From Mycobacterium kansasii ATCC 12478 (GTDB lineage: Bacteria > Actinomycetota > Actinomycetes > Mycobacteriales > Mycobacteriaceae), in NCBI RefSeq assembly GCF_000157895.3, contig NC_022663.1, forward strand, positions 124,001 through 188,000: a DNA stretch of 64,000 nt, in the 5' to 3' direction. A program made the translations under genes and the position numbers. Under the pieces are notes generated by a model. That model made no database searches. It had not been told where the DNA came from and saw nothing but the letters and a program-made list of their open reading frames with translations. This document shows positions 34,345-43,255 of this stretch, piece after piece; position 1 is the first letter of the stretch, and each line of letters starts with the position of its first letter.

Positions 34345-36420
34345 ATGACGAGCCCGACGGCATCCCGGACTGCTGCTGCGGACACCCGGTCAACCTGCAT
34401 ATCGCTGAGCCCGGCGCGCCGCAACATCATCTTCATGGCGCTGATGCTCGGGGTGCTGGTCGCGGCGATGGACCAGACCATCGTCGTGCCCGCGTTGCCG
34501 ACGATCGTCGACGAGCTGGGGGTCTCCGTTCACCAATCGTGGGCCATCACCAGCTACCTGCTGGGCGGCACCATCGTGGTCGTGGTGGCGGGCAAGCTGG
34601 GGGACCTGTTCGGTCGTAAGCGGGTGCTGCAGGGCTCGGTCCTGGTCTTCCTGCTCGGCTCCATGCTCTGCGGGGCAGCGCAAACCATGACCACGCTGGC
34701 TGTCTCGCGTGCCGTGCAGGGCGTCGGGGCCGGTGCGATTTCGGTGACCGCGGCCGCCTTGGTCGGTGAGGCCTTCCCACTGCGGGATCGCGGCCGCTAC
34801 CAGGGCATCTTGGGCGCCGTGTTCGGGGTGACCACCGTCGCCGGCCCGCTGCTGGGCGGCTTCTGCACCGACTATCTGCACTGGCGTTGGGCATTTTGGA
34901 TCAACCTGCCGATCTCGATCGTGGTCCTGGCCGTGACCGCAACGGCCATTCCCGCGTTGCCCCGCCGCCCCAAACCGGCTATCGACTACCTCGGGATCAT
35001 GGTCATTACACTGGCCACGACGGCGTTGATCACGGCGACGAGCCTGGGCGGAAGCACGTACTCGTGGGGCTCGGCACCGATCATGGGACTGTTCATCGGC
35101 GCAACGGTGGCATTGGGTGTCTTCGTGTGGGTCGAGGGCCGAGCCCCTGCGGGTATCCTCCCGCCGCGACTGTTTCGCAACCAGGTATTCGCCGTGTGCT
35201 CGGTCCTGTCGTTGATGGTCGGTTTTGCGATGCTGGGCGCGCTGACCTTCGTGCCGATGTATCTGCGCTACGTCGACGGCGCCTCGGCGACCGTCTCGGG
35301 TTTGCGCACGTTGCCGATGGTGGTGGGCCTGCTGACCACCTCGGTTGGTGCGGGCATCATGGTGGGACGGACCGGCCGGTACAAGATCTTTCCGGTCGCG
35401 GGCACGGGGCTGATGGCCGTTGCATTCCTGCTGATGTCGCAGATGGATGAGTCGACGCCGGCGCTGGTGCAGTCGCTGTACCTGGTGCTGTTGGGCGCCG
35501 GGATCGGCTTGTCCATGCAGGTGCTCATTCTCATCGTGCAGAACACGTCCCGTTTCGAAGATCTCGGCGTCGCCACCTCGGGGGTGACCTTCTTCCGCGT
35601 GGTCGGCGCCTCGTTCGGTGCCGCGATATTCGGCGCGCTGTTCGCGACCTTCCTGGGCCGGCGAATGGGGCCCGCGCTGGTCGCCGGCGACGCACCCGTC
35701 GACGCCGCGCACTCTCCGGCCGTCTTGCACCGACTGCCGCACTACGTTGCCGCCCCGATCGTGCGGGCCTATGCCGAGTCGCTCAACCAGGTGTTCCTGT
35801 GCGCGGCCTTTGTCGCCCTGGCCGGATTTATCCTCGCGCTGTTTCTGCGCGAGGTTCCGCTCGCCGATATCCACGACAGCCCCAGCTGCCTCGGAGACGG
35901 GTTCGCCGTGCCGAGGACCAAATCTCCGGAGGACGTGCTGGAAATCGCGGTCACCCATCTGCTGCACGAAGCGCCCGAGGTGCGGCTGCCGAATCTTGCT
36001 GCGGCGTACCAGGATTCCGAGCTGGACGTCGCCGGTTTATGGGGGGTACTGCGGATCTATCAGTACGAGCGGTTCTTCGACACCGCGAGGCTCACCGACA
36101 TTGCCCAACACCTGCACCTGCCCCATCAGGTGCTCGAACCGGTCTTCGACCGCCTGGTCCAGACCGGCTACGCGTCGCGCGAGGGCGACACCCTGTCGCT
36201 GACCCCGGCCGGGCTCGGCCAGATCGAGACCCTCTCCGGCCTGCTGCGGCGGTGGCTCGTCGACCATCTGGCGGTAGCGCCCGGCGTGGAGCAGCAGCCC
36301 GACCACCAGGAATTCGAAGCCGCCCTGCAACGGCTCACCGACGGGGTGCTGGTTCAGCGCGATTGGTACGAAGACTTGGACGAACTGGCGCCGGCGGGCA
36401 CCCTCGTCGCCGCCAAGTAG
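34345..36420 (+). CDS. DHA2-family MFS drug exporter with cytosolic winged-helix tail (Rv1877-like)
   Basis: A 691-aa protein. The first ~500 residues form a 14-helix EmrB/QacA-type drug:H+ antiporter: motif GVLVAAMDQTIVVPALPTIVDEL, GKLGDLFGRKRVLQGS and a membrane motif C (AVFGVTTVAGPLLGG). The last ~170 residues (about 525-690) look like a winged-helix, MarR-like module: LDVAGLWGVLRIYQYERFFD, LTDIAQHLHLPHQVLEPVFDRLVQTGY and a wing. The tail could sense ligand and gate transport. The gene is followed by a close paralog. Confidence 0.85.
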   Translation: MTSPTASRTAAADTRSTCISLSPARRNIIFMALMLGVLVAAMDQTIVVPALPTIVDELGVSVHQSWAITSYLLGGTIVVVVAGKLGDLFGRKRVLQGSVLVFLLGSMLCGAAQTMTTLAVSRAVQGVGAGAISVTAAALVGEAFPLRDRGRYQGILGAVFGVTTVAGPLLGGFCTDYLHWRWAFWINLPISIVVLAVTATAIPALPRRPKPAIDYLGIMVITLATTALITATSLGGSTYSWGSAPIMGLFIGATVALGVFVWVEGRAPAGILPPRLFRNQVFAVCSVLSLMVGFAMLGALTFVPMYLRYVDGASATVSGLRTLPMVVGLLTTSVGAGIMVGRTGRYKIFPVAGTGLMAVAFLLMSQMDESTPALVQSLYLVLLGAGIGLSMQVLILIVQNTSRFEDLGVATSGVTFFRVVGASFGAAIFGALFATFLGRRMGPALVAGDAPVDAAHSPAVLHRLPHYVAAPIVRAYAESLNQVFLCAAFVALAGFILALFLREVPLADIHDSPSCLGDGFAVPRTKSPEDVLEIAVTHLLHEAPEVRLPNLAAAYQDSELDVAGLWGVLRIYQYERFFDTARLTDIAQHLHLPHQVLEPVFDRLVQTGYASREGDTLSLTPAGLGQIETLSGLLRRWLVDHLAVAPGVEQQPDHQEFEAALQRLTDGVLVQRDWYEDLDELAPAGTLVAAK

Positions 36421-36634
36421 GAACCACGCAGTCGACGCGGGGTCTTAACGCATTCTGGCCACAGCCGGCCCCGGGAGTCGGACTCCGCCACGATTGACCG
36501 GTGGCGATCCTGGGCATCCCGCGAACTGACGATCCGCGCCCCTCCCGCCATTGCCCAGCCGGGTGCTCCGCGGTCCGCGGTGTCAGGCGTACGCTTCGCC
36601 GGGCCGGCATCCGACGCCGACGGGAAAGGCAGGC

Positions 36635-38734
36635 ATGACAACCCCGACGGCCGCTGCCGCTACCGATCCCGGATCCGGCAGCGCGCTGATCAGCCCGCAG
36701 CGGCGCAACTTCATTTTCCTGGCGGTAGTGCTCGGAATGCTGCTGGCGGCGTTGGACCAGACCATCGTCGCCACCGCACTGCCGACCATCGTCGCCGACC
36801 TGGGGGATGCCGGACACCAGTCATGGGTGGTCACCAGCTATCTGCTGGCGTCCACCATCGTCACCGCATTCGTCGGCAAGCTGGGCGACCTGGTCGGCCG
36901 CAAGCGCGTCTTTGAAGCAGCAGTGGTGTTTTTCGTCGGTGGGTCGGTATTGTGCGGGCTCGCGCAGTCGATGGCCATGCTGGTGGGCGCGCGGGCACTG
37001 CAAGGCGTCGGTGGCGGCGCGATCACCGTGACCGCCACCGCGCTGATCGGCGAGGTCGTCCCGCTCCGGGAACGGGGCCGCTACCAAGGCATTTTGGGCG
37101 CGGTCTTCGGCGTCACCACGGTCGTCGGACCACTGCTGGGCGGCTATTTCACCGACTACCTGACCTGGCGGTGGGCCTTTTGGATCAACGTCCCGATCTC
37201 GGTGGTGGTCATCCTCGTCGCGGCGGCGGCGATCCCTGCGCTCACCGCAGCCGCCAAACCGGCTATCGACTATGCCGGGATCGTCGCCGTCGGCGTGGGC
37301 GCCGCCGCGCTGACCCTGGCGACGAGCTGGGGCGGCATCGTGTACCCGTGGGGGTCGGTCACCATTGTCGGGCTTTTCTCGTTGGCCGCTGCCGCGCTGG
37401 GCGTCTTCGCCTGGGTGGAAAACCGGGCCCGGGAACCGGTCCTGCCGCCGCGGCTGTTTCGTAGTCCGGTGTTCACCGTGTGCTGTGTGCTGGCCTTTGT
37501 CGTGGGGTTCGCGATGCTGGGCGCGATGACGTTTCTGCCCACCTATATGCAGTATGTGGACGGCGTCTCGGCCACCACCTCCGGCCTGCGCACGCTGCCG
37601 ATGGTGGTCGGTATGCTGGTCACCTCCACCGGCAGTGGTGTCGTTGTCGGCCGGACCGGCCGGTACAAGATATTCCCGGTGACCGGCACGGCGCTGACGG
37701 CAGTCGCGTTTGTGCTGATGTCGCGCATGGATGCAACAACCCCGGCGGTGGTGCAGTCGCTGTACCTGCTGGTGCTGGGCGCCGGTATCGGCTTGTCCAT
37801 GCAGGTCCTGGTTTTCGTCGTGCAAAGTACCTCCGATTTCGAGGATCTGGGTGTGGCGACGTCGGGTGTGACGTTTTTCCGCACCATCGGCGGCGCGTTC
37901 GGTGCGGCGGTCTTCGGCTCGCTGTTCGTGAACTTCCTGCGGGCCAGAATGGGCCCGGCGATGGCAAGCAGTGGGTTGTCGGCCGAGTCGGTCAGCTCCC
38001 CGGAAGCCCTGCACCGGCAGCCTCTCACCGTGGCAGCACCGGTCGTGCAGGCCTACGCCGAATCACTGGGCCAGGTGTTTCTTTGGGCGGCAACGGTTGC
38101 CGCCGTTGCTTTCGTACTGGCGCTGTTATTGCGCGAAGTGCCGCTGCGCGATATCCACAACAGCGCGGTCGATTTGGGCGACGGATTCGGGATGCCGAGC
38201 ACCGAGACGCCGGAGAAGTTGTTGGAGAACGCCATCGGTCGCATGTTGCGCGGCGATCCCGGTATGCGACTGCGCAGCATTGCCATGCGCCCCGATTGCC
38301 GGCTCGACGTCGCCGGTCTGTGGGGATTGCTGCGGATCAACCGCTATCAGCAGTTCTTCGGAGCGGCCCGGATCACCGATATCGGTAACCACCTGGGGTT
38401 GCCCTTCGAGGTCTTGGAGCCCACCTTCAGCCAACTGGTTGCCACCGGATATGTGGTGCGCGACGGCGATCACATGTCGCTGACCCCCGCGGGGGTCCAC
38501 CAAGTCGAATACGTGTACTCGCTGCTGTTGAACTGGATCGCGGACAAACTTGCCAGATCGCCCGGCTTCGAAGGCCGGCCGGATCGCGGCGAGGTGGAAA
38601 CGGCTCTCCGACATATTGCGTATCGTGTTCTGGCGCAGCGTGATTGGGGCCATGACTGGGCGGGCGAGGCGCCGACTGCGGCTACCCCTGCGGTAGCCTC
38701 CACTCCCACCGGTGCAATACCACACCCGCATTGA
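36635..38734 (+). CDS. DHA2-family MFS drug exporter with cytosolic winged-helix tail (paralog)
   Basis: A 699-aa close paralog of the preceding gene. It has GMLLAALDQTIVATALPTIVADL, GKLGDLVGRKRVFE and AVFGVTTVVGPLLGGYFTDY in the 14-helix transporter, and the same C-terminal winged-helix part (LDVAGLWGLLRINRYQQFFG, ARITDIGNHLGLPFEVLEPTFSQLV). ATG 36635 follows the SD-like AAAGG. The 214-bp gap shows no regulator gene. One copy corresponds to Rv1877; the tandem arrangement suggests duplication with divergent drug or lipid substrates. Confidence 0.85.
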   Translation: MTTPTAAAATDPGSGSALISPQRRNFIFLAVVLGMLLAALDQTIVATALPTIVADLGDAGHQSWVVTSYLLASTIVTAFVGKLGDLVGRKRVFEAAVVFFVGGSVLCGLAQSMAMLVGARALQGVGGGAITVTATALIGEVVPLRERGRYQGILGAVFGVTTVVGPLLGGYFTDYLTWRWAFWINVPISVVVILVAAAAIPALTAAAKPAIDYAGIVAVGVGAAALTLATSWGGIVYPWGSVTIVGLFSLAAAALGVFAWVENRAREPVLPPRLFRSPVFTVCCVLAFVVGFAMLGAMTFLPTYMQYVDGVSATTSGLRTLPMVVGMLVTSTGSGVVVGRTGRYKIFPVTGTALTAVAFVLMSRMDATTPAVVQSLYLLVLGAGIGLSMQVLVFVVQSTSDFEDLGVATSGVTFFRTIGGAFGAAVFGSLFVNFLRARMGPAMASSGLSAESVSSPEALHRQPLTVAAPVVQAYAESLGQVFLWAATVAAVAFVLALLLREVPLRDIHNSAVDLGDGFGMPSTETPEKLLENAIGRMLRGDPGMRLRSIAMRPDCRLDVAGLWGLLRINRYQQFFGAARITDIGNHLGLPFEVLEPTFSQLVATGYVVRDGDHMSLTPAGVHQVEYVYSLLLNWIADKLARSPGFEGRPDRGEVETALRHIAYRVLAQRDWGHDWAGEAPTAATPAVASTPTGAIPHPH

Positions 38735-38768
38735 CCGACAGCGCGCCACCCGGGCGTACCATCGCGCC

Positions 38769-39263
38769 ATGAGCCGAATCGGAACTTTCGCCGACGACGA
38801 CGTGGCCGGCTGGATCACGAAATCCCCTGAGCTCGGCGGCGCGCTGGCCGCCTTCAGCCGTGCGGTGTACACCAGCAACCGGTTGCCGATGCGCACCCGC
38901 GAGCTTGCCCGCGCGGTGATTGCCGACAACAACGAGTGCACTGTCTGCGCCAACACCCGCGATGCCGACGGGCCCGCCGCCGGGGTCGACGAGGACCTCT
39001 ATGCCCACGCGGCCGAATGGCGCACCTGGCCGGGCTACAGCGAACAGGAGCGGCTGGCAGCCGAGTTCGCTTACCGATTCGCCACCGAGCACACCGTGCT
39101 GCGTGACGACGATGATTTCTGGAGCCGTTGCGGCGAATACTTCTCCGACGAATTGCTCGCCGACTTGGCCTTGTCCTGTGCGCTGTGGGTGGGCATGGGG
39201 CGGGTATTGCGGACCCTGGACATCGGTCAGGCTTGCCGGGTGACCTTACCCGGCCGAGCCTGA
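38769..39263 (+). CDS. Carboxymuconolactone decarboxylase/AhpD-like protein
   Basis: A 164-aa CMD-like helical protein. The segment LPMRTRELARAVIADNNECTVCANTRDAD has the AhpD-type Glu and CxxC pair, but the following His of CxxxH is replaced (CTVCANTR). The rest (YSEQERLAAEFAYRFATEH) is typical of the family. It may be a thiol oxidoreductase or a degenerate relative. ATG 38769 is used; the ORF extends further upstream over the MFS gene end. Confidence 0.75.
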   Translation: MSRIGTFADDDVAGWITKSPELGGALAAFSRAVYTSNRLPMRTRELARAVIADNNECTVCANTRDADGPAAGVDEDLYAHAAEWRTWPGYSEQERLAAEFAYRFATEHTVLRDDDDFWSRCGEYFSDELLADLALSCALWVGMGRVLRTLDIGQACRVTLPGRA

Positions 39264-39473
39264 AACAGGCCCGACGGCGTCTTGGGTGACGTTGTGACGC
39301 AGCAGAATTCGTAACGGGGAAATTCAGACGAAGTCGGTCGCGTCGATGAGCCGGCCGGCATCGGCATTCGTACGCCGCTGTACCGTGAAATATATGCGAC
39401 TCGGCTGTTACGGTTTGGTTTGTGCACCCTTTTCGGTGCCGTCAATCTGTAGGACCGGTAGGAGAGAAGTGTC

Positions 39474-40184
39474 ATGCTTTCTATGCGCGATCATCGAGTC
39501 GAGGATTACACGGAATTAGCCGATATGGACGGCACCGACGTGGGTGTCTTGACTGGAGATGACCGGGACTGTCTGAGCGATCTCGGCGCCTATCTGGTCG
39601 CGGCTGATGCCTGGCAGCGGTTTGGTGTGTGGCTGTTACACAAGCATTTCGATCCCGAACCGGGCGAGGTATTCGTCGAACGTGTCATCGACTGGCCGCC
39701 GCAGACCCACACCACCCCGATTGAGCGAAATGCGTTCTCCCCAGCGGGTTTGCGTGCTACTGCTGTGCGGTTCGAGAGCGAGGTGGCCTGCGAAATGAGC
39801 CTCGTTGGCATGGAGTTCGCCGGACCGGCCGACTTCGGCGACACAGCGCCGATCAACGACTCCGACGAGGAGATGTTGGCCGGGCTGGCCGAACGGCTGC
39901 ATGCCCACGGCAAAATCGATCGCTTCGGCGTGCGGCTAATCCGCAACCCTTTAGGGCTATCCGAAACGAAAGTGTTTTCCGAGACGTGCGACCCGTGGCG
40001 CCGGGCATTGCACTGCGACGTCATCGACCGCGCACAAACTCCCGACAACGCCATCGAAACATACTGGCAATGGAAACCCACCCCGACTGAAACCGGACCG
40101 ACAGCGACTCTGACGTTCCTCACGGGATGCAGGCAATTTTGCACGCCCCTCGGCAGCGGCGTGCATCACCATCACCATCACTAA
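39474..40184 (+). CDS. Unknown protein ending in a natural hexahistidine tail
   Basis: A 236-aa cytosolic protein with no recognised family, signal peptide or membrane segment. It is acidic, has regular alpha/beta-like composition (FGVWLLHKHFDPEPGEVFVERV, LIRNPLGLSETKVFSE), and ends GCRQFCTPLGSGVHHHHHH. AGGAGA 9 nt before ATG 39474 supports translation. The (catcac)3 run encoding the tail resembles an expression tag, but the reading frame runs naturally into it and ends with TAA. The His tail plus CRQFC could bind Ni, Zn, Cu or Fe. Function unknown. Confidence 0.7.
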   Translation: MLSMRDHRVEDYTELADMDGTDVGVLTGDDRDCLSDLGAYLVAADAWQRFGVWLLHKHFDPEPGEVFVERVIDWPPQTHTTPIERNAFSPAGLRATAVRFESEVACEMSLVGMEFAGPADFGDTAPINDSDEEMLAGLAERLHAHGKIDRFGVRLIRNPLGLSETKVFSETCDPWRRALHCDVIDRAQTPDNAIETYWQWKPTPTETGPTATLTFLTGCRQFCTPLGSGVHHHHHH

Positions 40185-40202
40185 AAAGTGGAGCGGGTGG
40201 TG

Positions 40203-40661
40203 TCACACTAACGCAGTGGCATCGAATACCCAGCTGGTGTCCGCATTTGCAAGGTTCTCAAAGTGGTTGGGCGGCGCGAAACTGACCAGGCTGTTGAAGT
40301 CCCAATAGTCCTTCCACACGGCGATCCTCCCGTCGACAACCCTGTGGACGCTGACGAACCTGAGCAGGCCGCGTTCGCCGGTCCTGAACGTCCAGGTCTC
40401 GGAATGCTCGTACATCACGTCGGATCCGTTGGACAGCAGCAGCCCGTCGTGGTTTTGGTAATCGGCGAGCGGCTCCAGTCCGAGCTTCAGTCGCGTCACG
40501 ATGTCGTCGGGACCACGCGCGGCCAGCGCCGGCACCGGCATGTCGACGTAGAGGCAGTCCGCGGCGAGAAACGTCTTGACGGCATCCCAATCGCGCTGCG
40601 CGAGGGCCCGCCACAGCCCGAGCACCACATCCCTGACTTCGATCGGAGAAGTGTCTGTCAT
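40203..40661 (-). CDS. SnoaL-like/NTF2-fold protein
   Basis: A 152-aa cone-shaped alpha+beta protein of the SnoaL/limonene-epoxide hydrolase superfamily. VLGLWRALAQRDWDAVKTFLAADCLYVD, GPDDIVTRLKLGLEPLADYQNH and VHRVVDGRIAVWKDYWDFNSLVSF are typical. Members act as epoxide hydrolases, ketosteroid isomerases or cyclases; this one's activity is unknown. ATG 40661 is used; another ATG lies five codons upstream. It converges with the His-tail gene. Confidence 0.8.
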   Translation of the reverse strand: MTDTSPIEVRDVVLGLWRALAQRDWDAVKTFLAADCLYVDMPVPALAARGPDDIVTRLKLGLEPLADYQNHDGLLLSNGSDVMYEHSETWTFRTGERGLLRFVSVHRVVDGRIAVWKDYWDFNSLVSFAPPNHFENLANADTSWVFDATALV

Positions 40662-41040
40662 AACGGCCCATGACACTCGGTACCGGTGCCGGTGTCAACC
40701 GCCGCGAGCCGCTGACCGTACCGCGCGTAGCGCCTTCGCTGCTCGGGGCTATGCCCTTCGGCTGACCGGCCCCCATACGGTGGCTTCGGCCAGATCGGGG
40801 GTGTCAACACGTTTTGGACTGATGTGTGGAACCCGTCGGCTGACGGGCCTGCACGGGTGCGGTTATCACTCACCCCGGCCCGGGGCCGCTTTTCGGCGAC
40901 ATCTCGATAGCCGAGACCATGCTCGATCGTCTGCCGTGCTGCTTCGTTGTCGGCAAACTCGACAGCACACGTTACCGCCTACGTTGCACTTGGGTTAGCT
41001 GTCGGCGGCGATGAACCGGGTCGGCCCTGACATGACCGGG
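40662..41040. other. Intergenic stretch without a supported gene
   Basis: 379 bp between the SnoaL-like gene and the P450 gene. Open frames on both strands are short and lack ribosome-binding sites. Near 40780-40910 one plus-strand frame reads GFGQIGGVNTFWTDVWNPS, which looks more protein-like than the rest, but the frame has no credible start. It could be the relic of a gene; I see nothing else. Confidence 0.4.
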
Positions 41041-42243
41041 TCAGCCCCAGCTCAAGGGTAACGACTTGAGCGCAAACGACTTGGACGGGAATTTGATGTA
41101 CGCGGTGTAGCCCGGTGGCAGTTCGAAGTCAGGGATCTGCTTGAGCCACTCGCCGACAACGATGGTCAGTTCCATCCGTGCCAGGTGAGAACCCAAGCAG
41201 CGGTGGGGCCCGCCCCCAAATCCCCAATGGCGGTGCATCTTTCCATCCATGACCAGGTCATCGGTGGAGATCACGTCGCTGCCATCGCGGTTGATCGCGG
41301 CAGTGCACAACCGCACCGGTGTTCCTGGGGGAAGCGTCATGCCACCCACATTGACGAAGTCGGTGGTAACCCGGGCGGCCAACGGCGCCGACGGCTCGAG
41401 CCTGACGATCTCTTCAACGAAAACCTTGATCTGCTCTGGGTTTTCGGCGAGCTCTCTGCGCAGCTGCGGTCTGCGCGCCAATTCGAGCAGCGCGAAACCG
41501 ATCGCGGCGGCCACCGTGTCCAGACCGGACACGATCAGTAGTTGAGTCATGCCGAGCAGCTCGAGGTCACTGAGATCACCCGGACCGGTCATCACTTGCG
41601 ACAACATGTCCGAGCTCGGGTTCTGCCGGCGCTGTCGGATGGCCTCGGTGAAATACGCCAACAGGCCGTGACCGTCGGACTTGCCGGCGACAAAGGCGTC
41701 CTTCCAACCGATCACGCTATCTCGGTCCTCCAGCGGCAACCCGTAGAGATCCATGAATACCTGGTACGGGTAGAGGCGCGCGAAATCTGCCATTACCTCA
41801 CACGCGTTTCGGCAGGCAAGTGCAGCAATCATTTCAGCAGCATGGCGCTCCATCATGGGCCGGGATTTATGCAGGGTGTGCGGGCTGAAGTACGGTTGCA
41901 GAATTTTGCGGTAGCGGGTGTGCTCGGGAGGATCGAATGCCGAAGGCAGCACCGGCACCGGGCTGCCGGGGGGTTGCAGCGCCAATTGCGCAGAGAACAG
42001 CTTTGGCTCGCACAGTGCAGCCAGCACGTCCTCGCGGCGGGTCAGGTAATAGGCGCCGTTCATGAACACCACGGGTCCGGCGTCCCGCAACGTCTTCCAT
42101 CCGACACCCCGGTCGGCGGCCATGGGTAGCGTGGAATGCTCCAGCCGGGGCAGGTGGAAGGTAAGCGGCCGGTTTTCGTCGAGACTGCATCCCAAGTCCA
42201 CCCGCCGGGAATCGATTTGCGGTGGTCGCACTTCGGAATTCAT
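41041..42243 (-). CDS. Cytochrome P450
   Basis: A 400-aa soluble haem monooxygenase. The haem-Cys signature is FGGGPHRCLGSHLARM; the K-helix ExxR is EEIVRL; the oxygen-binding I-helix reads IVSGLDTVAAAIG, where the usual GxxT acid-Thr pair is Asp-Thr. ATG 42243 (MNSEVRPPQ) is chosen over the upstream start at 42318. The substrate and exact CYP family are not evident. It lies in an accessory region replacing what would be glnA3/Rv1879 in M. tuberculosis. Confidence 0.87.
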   Translation of the reverse strand: MNSEVRPPQIDSRRVDLGCSLDENRPLTFHLPRLEHSTLPMAADRGVGWKTLRDAGPVVFMNGAYYLTRREDVLAALCEPKLFSAQLALQPPGSPVPVLPSAFDPPEHTRYRKILQPYFSPHTLHKSRPMMERHAAEMIAALACRNACEVMADFARLYPYQVFMDLYGLPLEDRDSVIGWKDAFVAGKSDGHGLLAYFTEAIRQRRQNPSSDMLSQVMTGPGDLSDLELLGMTQLLIVSGLDTVAAAIGFALLELARRPQLRRELAENPEQIKVFVEEIVRLEPSAPLAARVTTDFVNVGGMTLPPGTPVRLCTAAINRDGSDVISTDDLVMDGKMHRHWGFGGGPHRCLGSHLARMELTIVVGEWLKQIPDFELPPGYTAYIKFPSKSFALKSLPLSWG

Positions 42244-42522
42244 TGCTGTCTCGCCTGGCGTGCGACGGGTCGGGCGGGATGAGTTGCGCTGGCAAACATG
42301 ACTCGTTCTCCAAGACATTGATGTAGGGAAATAGACCGACGTCGAGTGTCGTGCTGTCCGGTCGGACGGCTTGGCCCGCTACAGCGGCGGGCGATTCGGT
42401 ATGATCAGGCTGGATCCTGTGATCGCCTTCGCGCATCGAAAACCTCAGCGCTAACGTAAATTGTTGTGCCCGTTGGCTTCACAGGGCCGAGTCTGACGGC
42501 GCGATAAGCCGGGATTGACCTA

Positions 42523-42957
42523 TCAGCAGCGAACGACGCAGAGCTGGGTCAACATATCTCGGTTGACCGGAGCGGCTGCGGATGCCACCCGGGAGACGAT
42601 GCCCGGGCGAGGCTCTGACTCAGCAGACGATGACGGCAACGCCAACCAGCCGCACCGAGGCGATAGGGGGGTCCAACTGGTCGGCCGATCGCGCGTCATC
42701 CACATGCTGTGGAAGGGCTTCTTGATCCTCGGCGTAGCGCTCTGGAGAAAGCCATGGTCTCGATGGCTCATGAGTTGGGCCGCGGGATGAGATTGCACCT
42801 GGCTATGGGTCCACGCCGCCGGCTCCGGCAATGTAGCCGGAGAAAACCGGGGTCGCAACGAGGACCCTGCGATCAGCGCGACGAACAGACTCACCGCAGC
42901 AGCGATTGCGATGGTCGAATGCCATCGCCGGGTTGCGCCAATGCTCCGAAGCCTCAC
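42523..42957 (-). CDS. Putative secreted His-rich small protein (LpqS-like)
   Basis: A 144-residue frame from GTG 42957. It begins with a signal-anchor or signal peptide (HSTIAIAAAVSLFVALIAGSS, about 13-33), then a His-containing stretch (WTHSQVQSHPAAQL, SHRDHGFL), and ends MLTQLCVVRC. Signal peptide, His-rich middle and LLTxLC-type end recall LpqS, the copper-responsive mycobacterial protein of the RicR regulon; no lipobox Cys is seen and no RicR palindrome was found upstream. It could be chance, but the signal sequence is convincing. Confidence 0.42.
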   Translation of the reverse strand: MRLRSIGATRRWHSTIAIAAAVSLFVALIAGSSLRPRFSPATLPEPAAWTHSQVQSHPAAQLMSHRDHGFLQSATPRIKKPFHSMWMTRDRPTSWTPLSPRCGWLALPSSSAESEPRPGIVSRVASAAAPVNRDMLTQLCVVRC

Positions 42958-43255
42958 CGTGGCACGAAGATACAGGCGGAGGCTTGGACAGCAATCTCAG
43001 CGAGCTGTGAAAACGGTCAAAGTCCGGTGCGTGCTGGCGCAGCTAGCTTATTTGCCGCCGATACGTCTAACGGGTGCACCTCGCTTCTCGCTCACCTGCC
43101 AATCGCTGCGGACGCTGTGGAAAACCCGTTCGCGACAAAGCTTGCCCCCGGCGCGCCGCCAGCCCTGCGGTACTGAGATTGCCCCCGTTCGACATCACAC
43201 CACCAACCCGCGCCTAATACCGCACGGGTTGGCTCTGACCACCGAAGGCGCATCG
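42958..43255. terminator. Intergenic region with inverted repeat downstream of the CYP140 gene
   Basis: Nearly 300 bp without a supported gene. An 8-bp inverted repeat, ccaacccg at 43203-43210 and cgggttgg at 43225-43232 with a 14-nt loop, lies 24 bp beyond the stop codon of the P450 gene to the right and could act as its terminator. No T-tract follows, as is usual in mycobacteria. Confidence 0.35.

Noticed and set aside
34390..38014. Long minus-strand frames opposite both MFS genes (525 and 397 aa)
   Set aside because: His/Arg/Gln/Asp-rich translation without domains; the plus-strand transporters are clear.
40120..40184. Vector contamination at the His6 codons
   Set aside because: The gene is continuous with mycobacterial-like sequence on both sides and no cloning sites or tag linkers other than GSGV are seen; kept as a natural tail but flagged.
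40780..40910. Insertion-sequence remnant or gene relic (frame with GGVNTFWTDVWN)
   Set aside because: No terminal inverted repeats, no transposase motif and no start codon; too little to call.
42515..43176. Plus-strand ORFs of 91 and 155 aa
   Set aside because: No ribosome-binding site, no domain and overlap with the better supported minus-strand signal-peptide frame.
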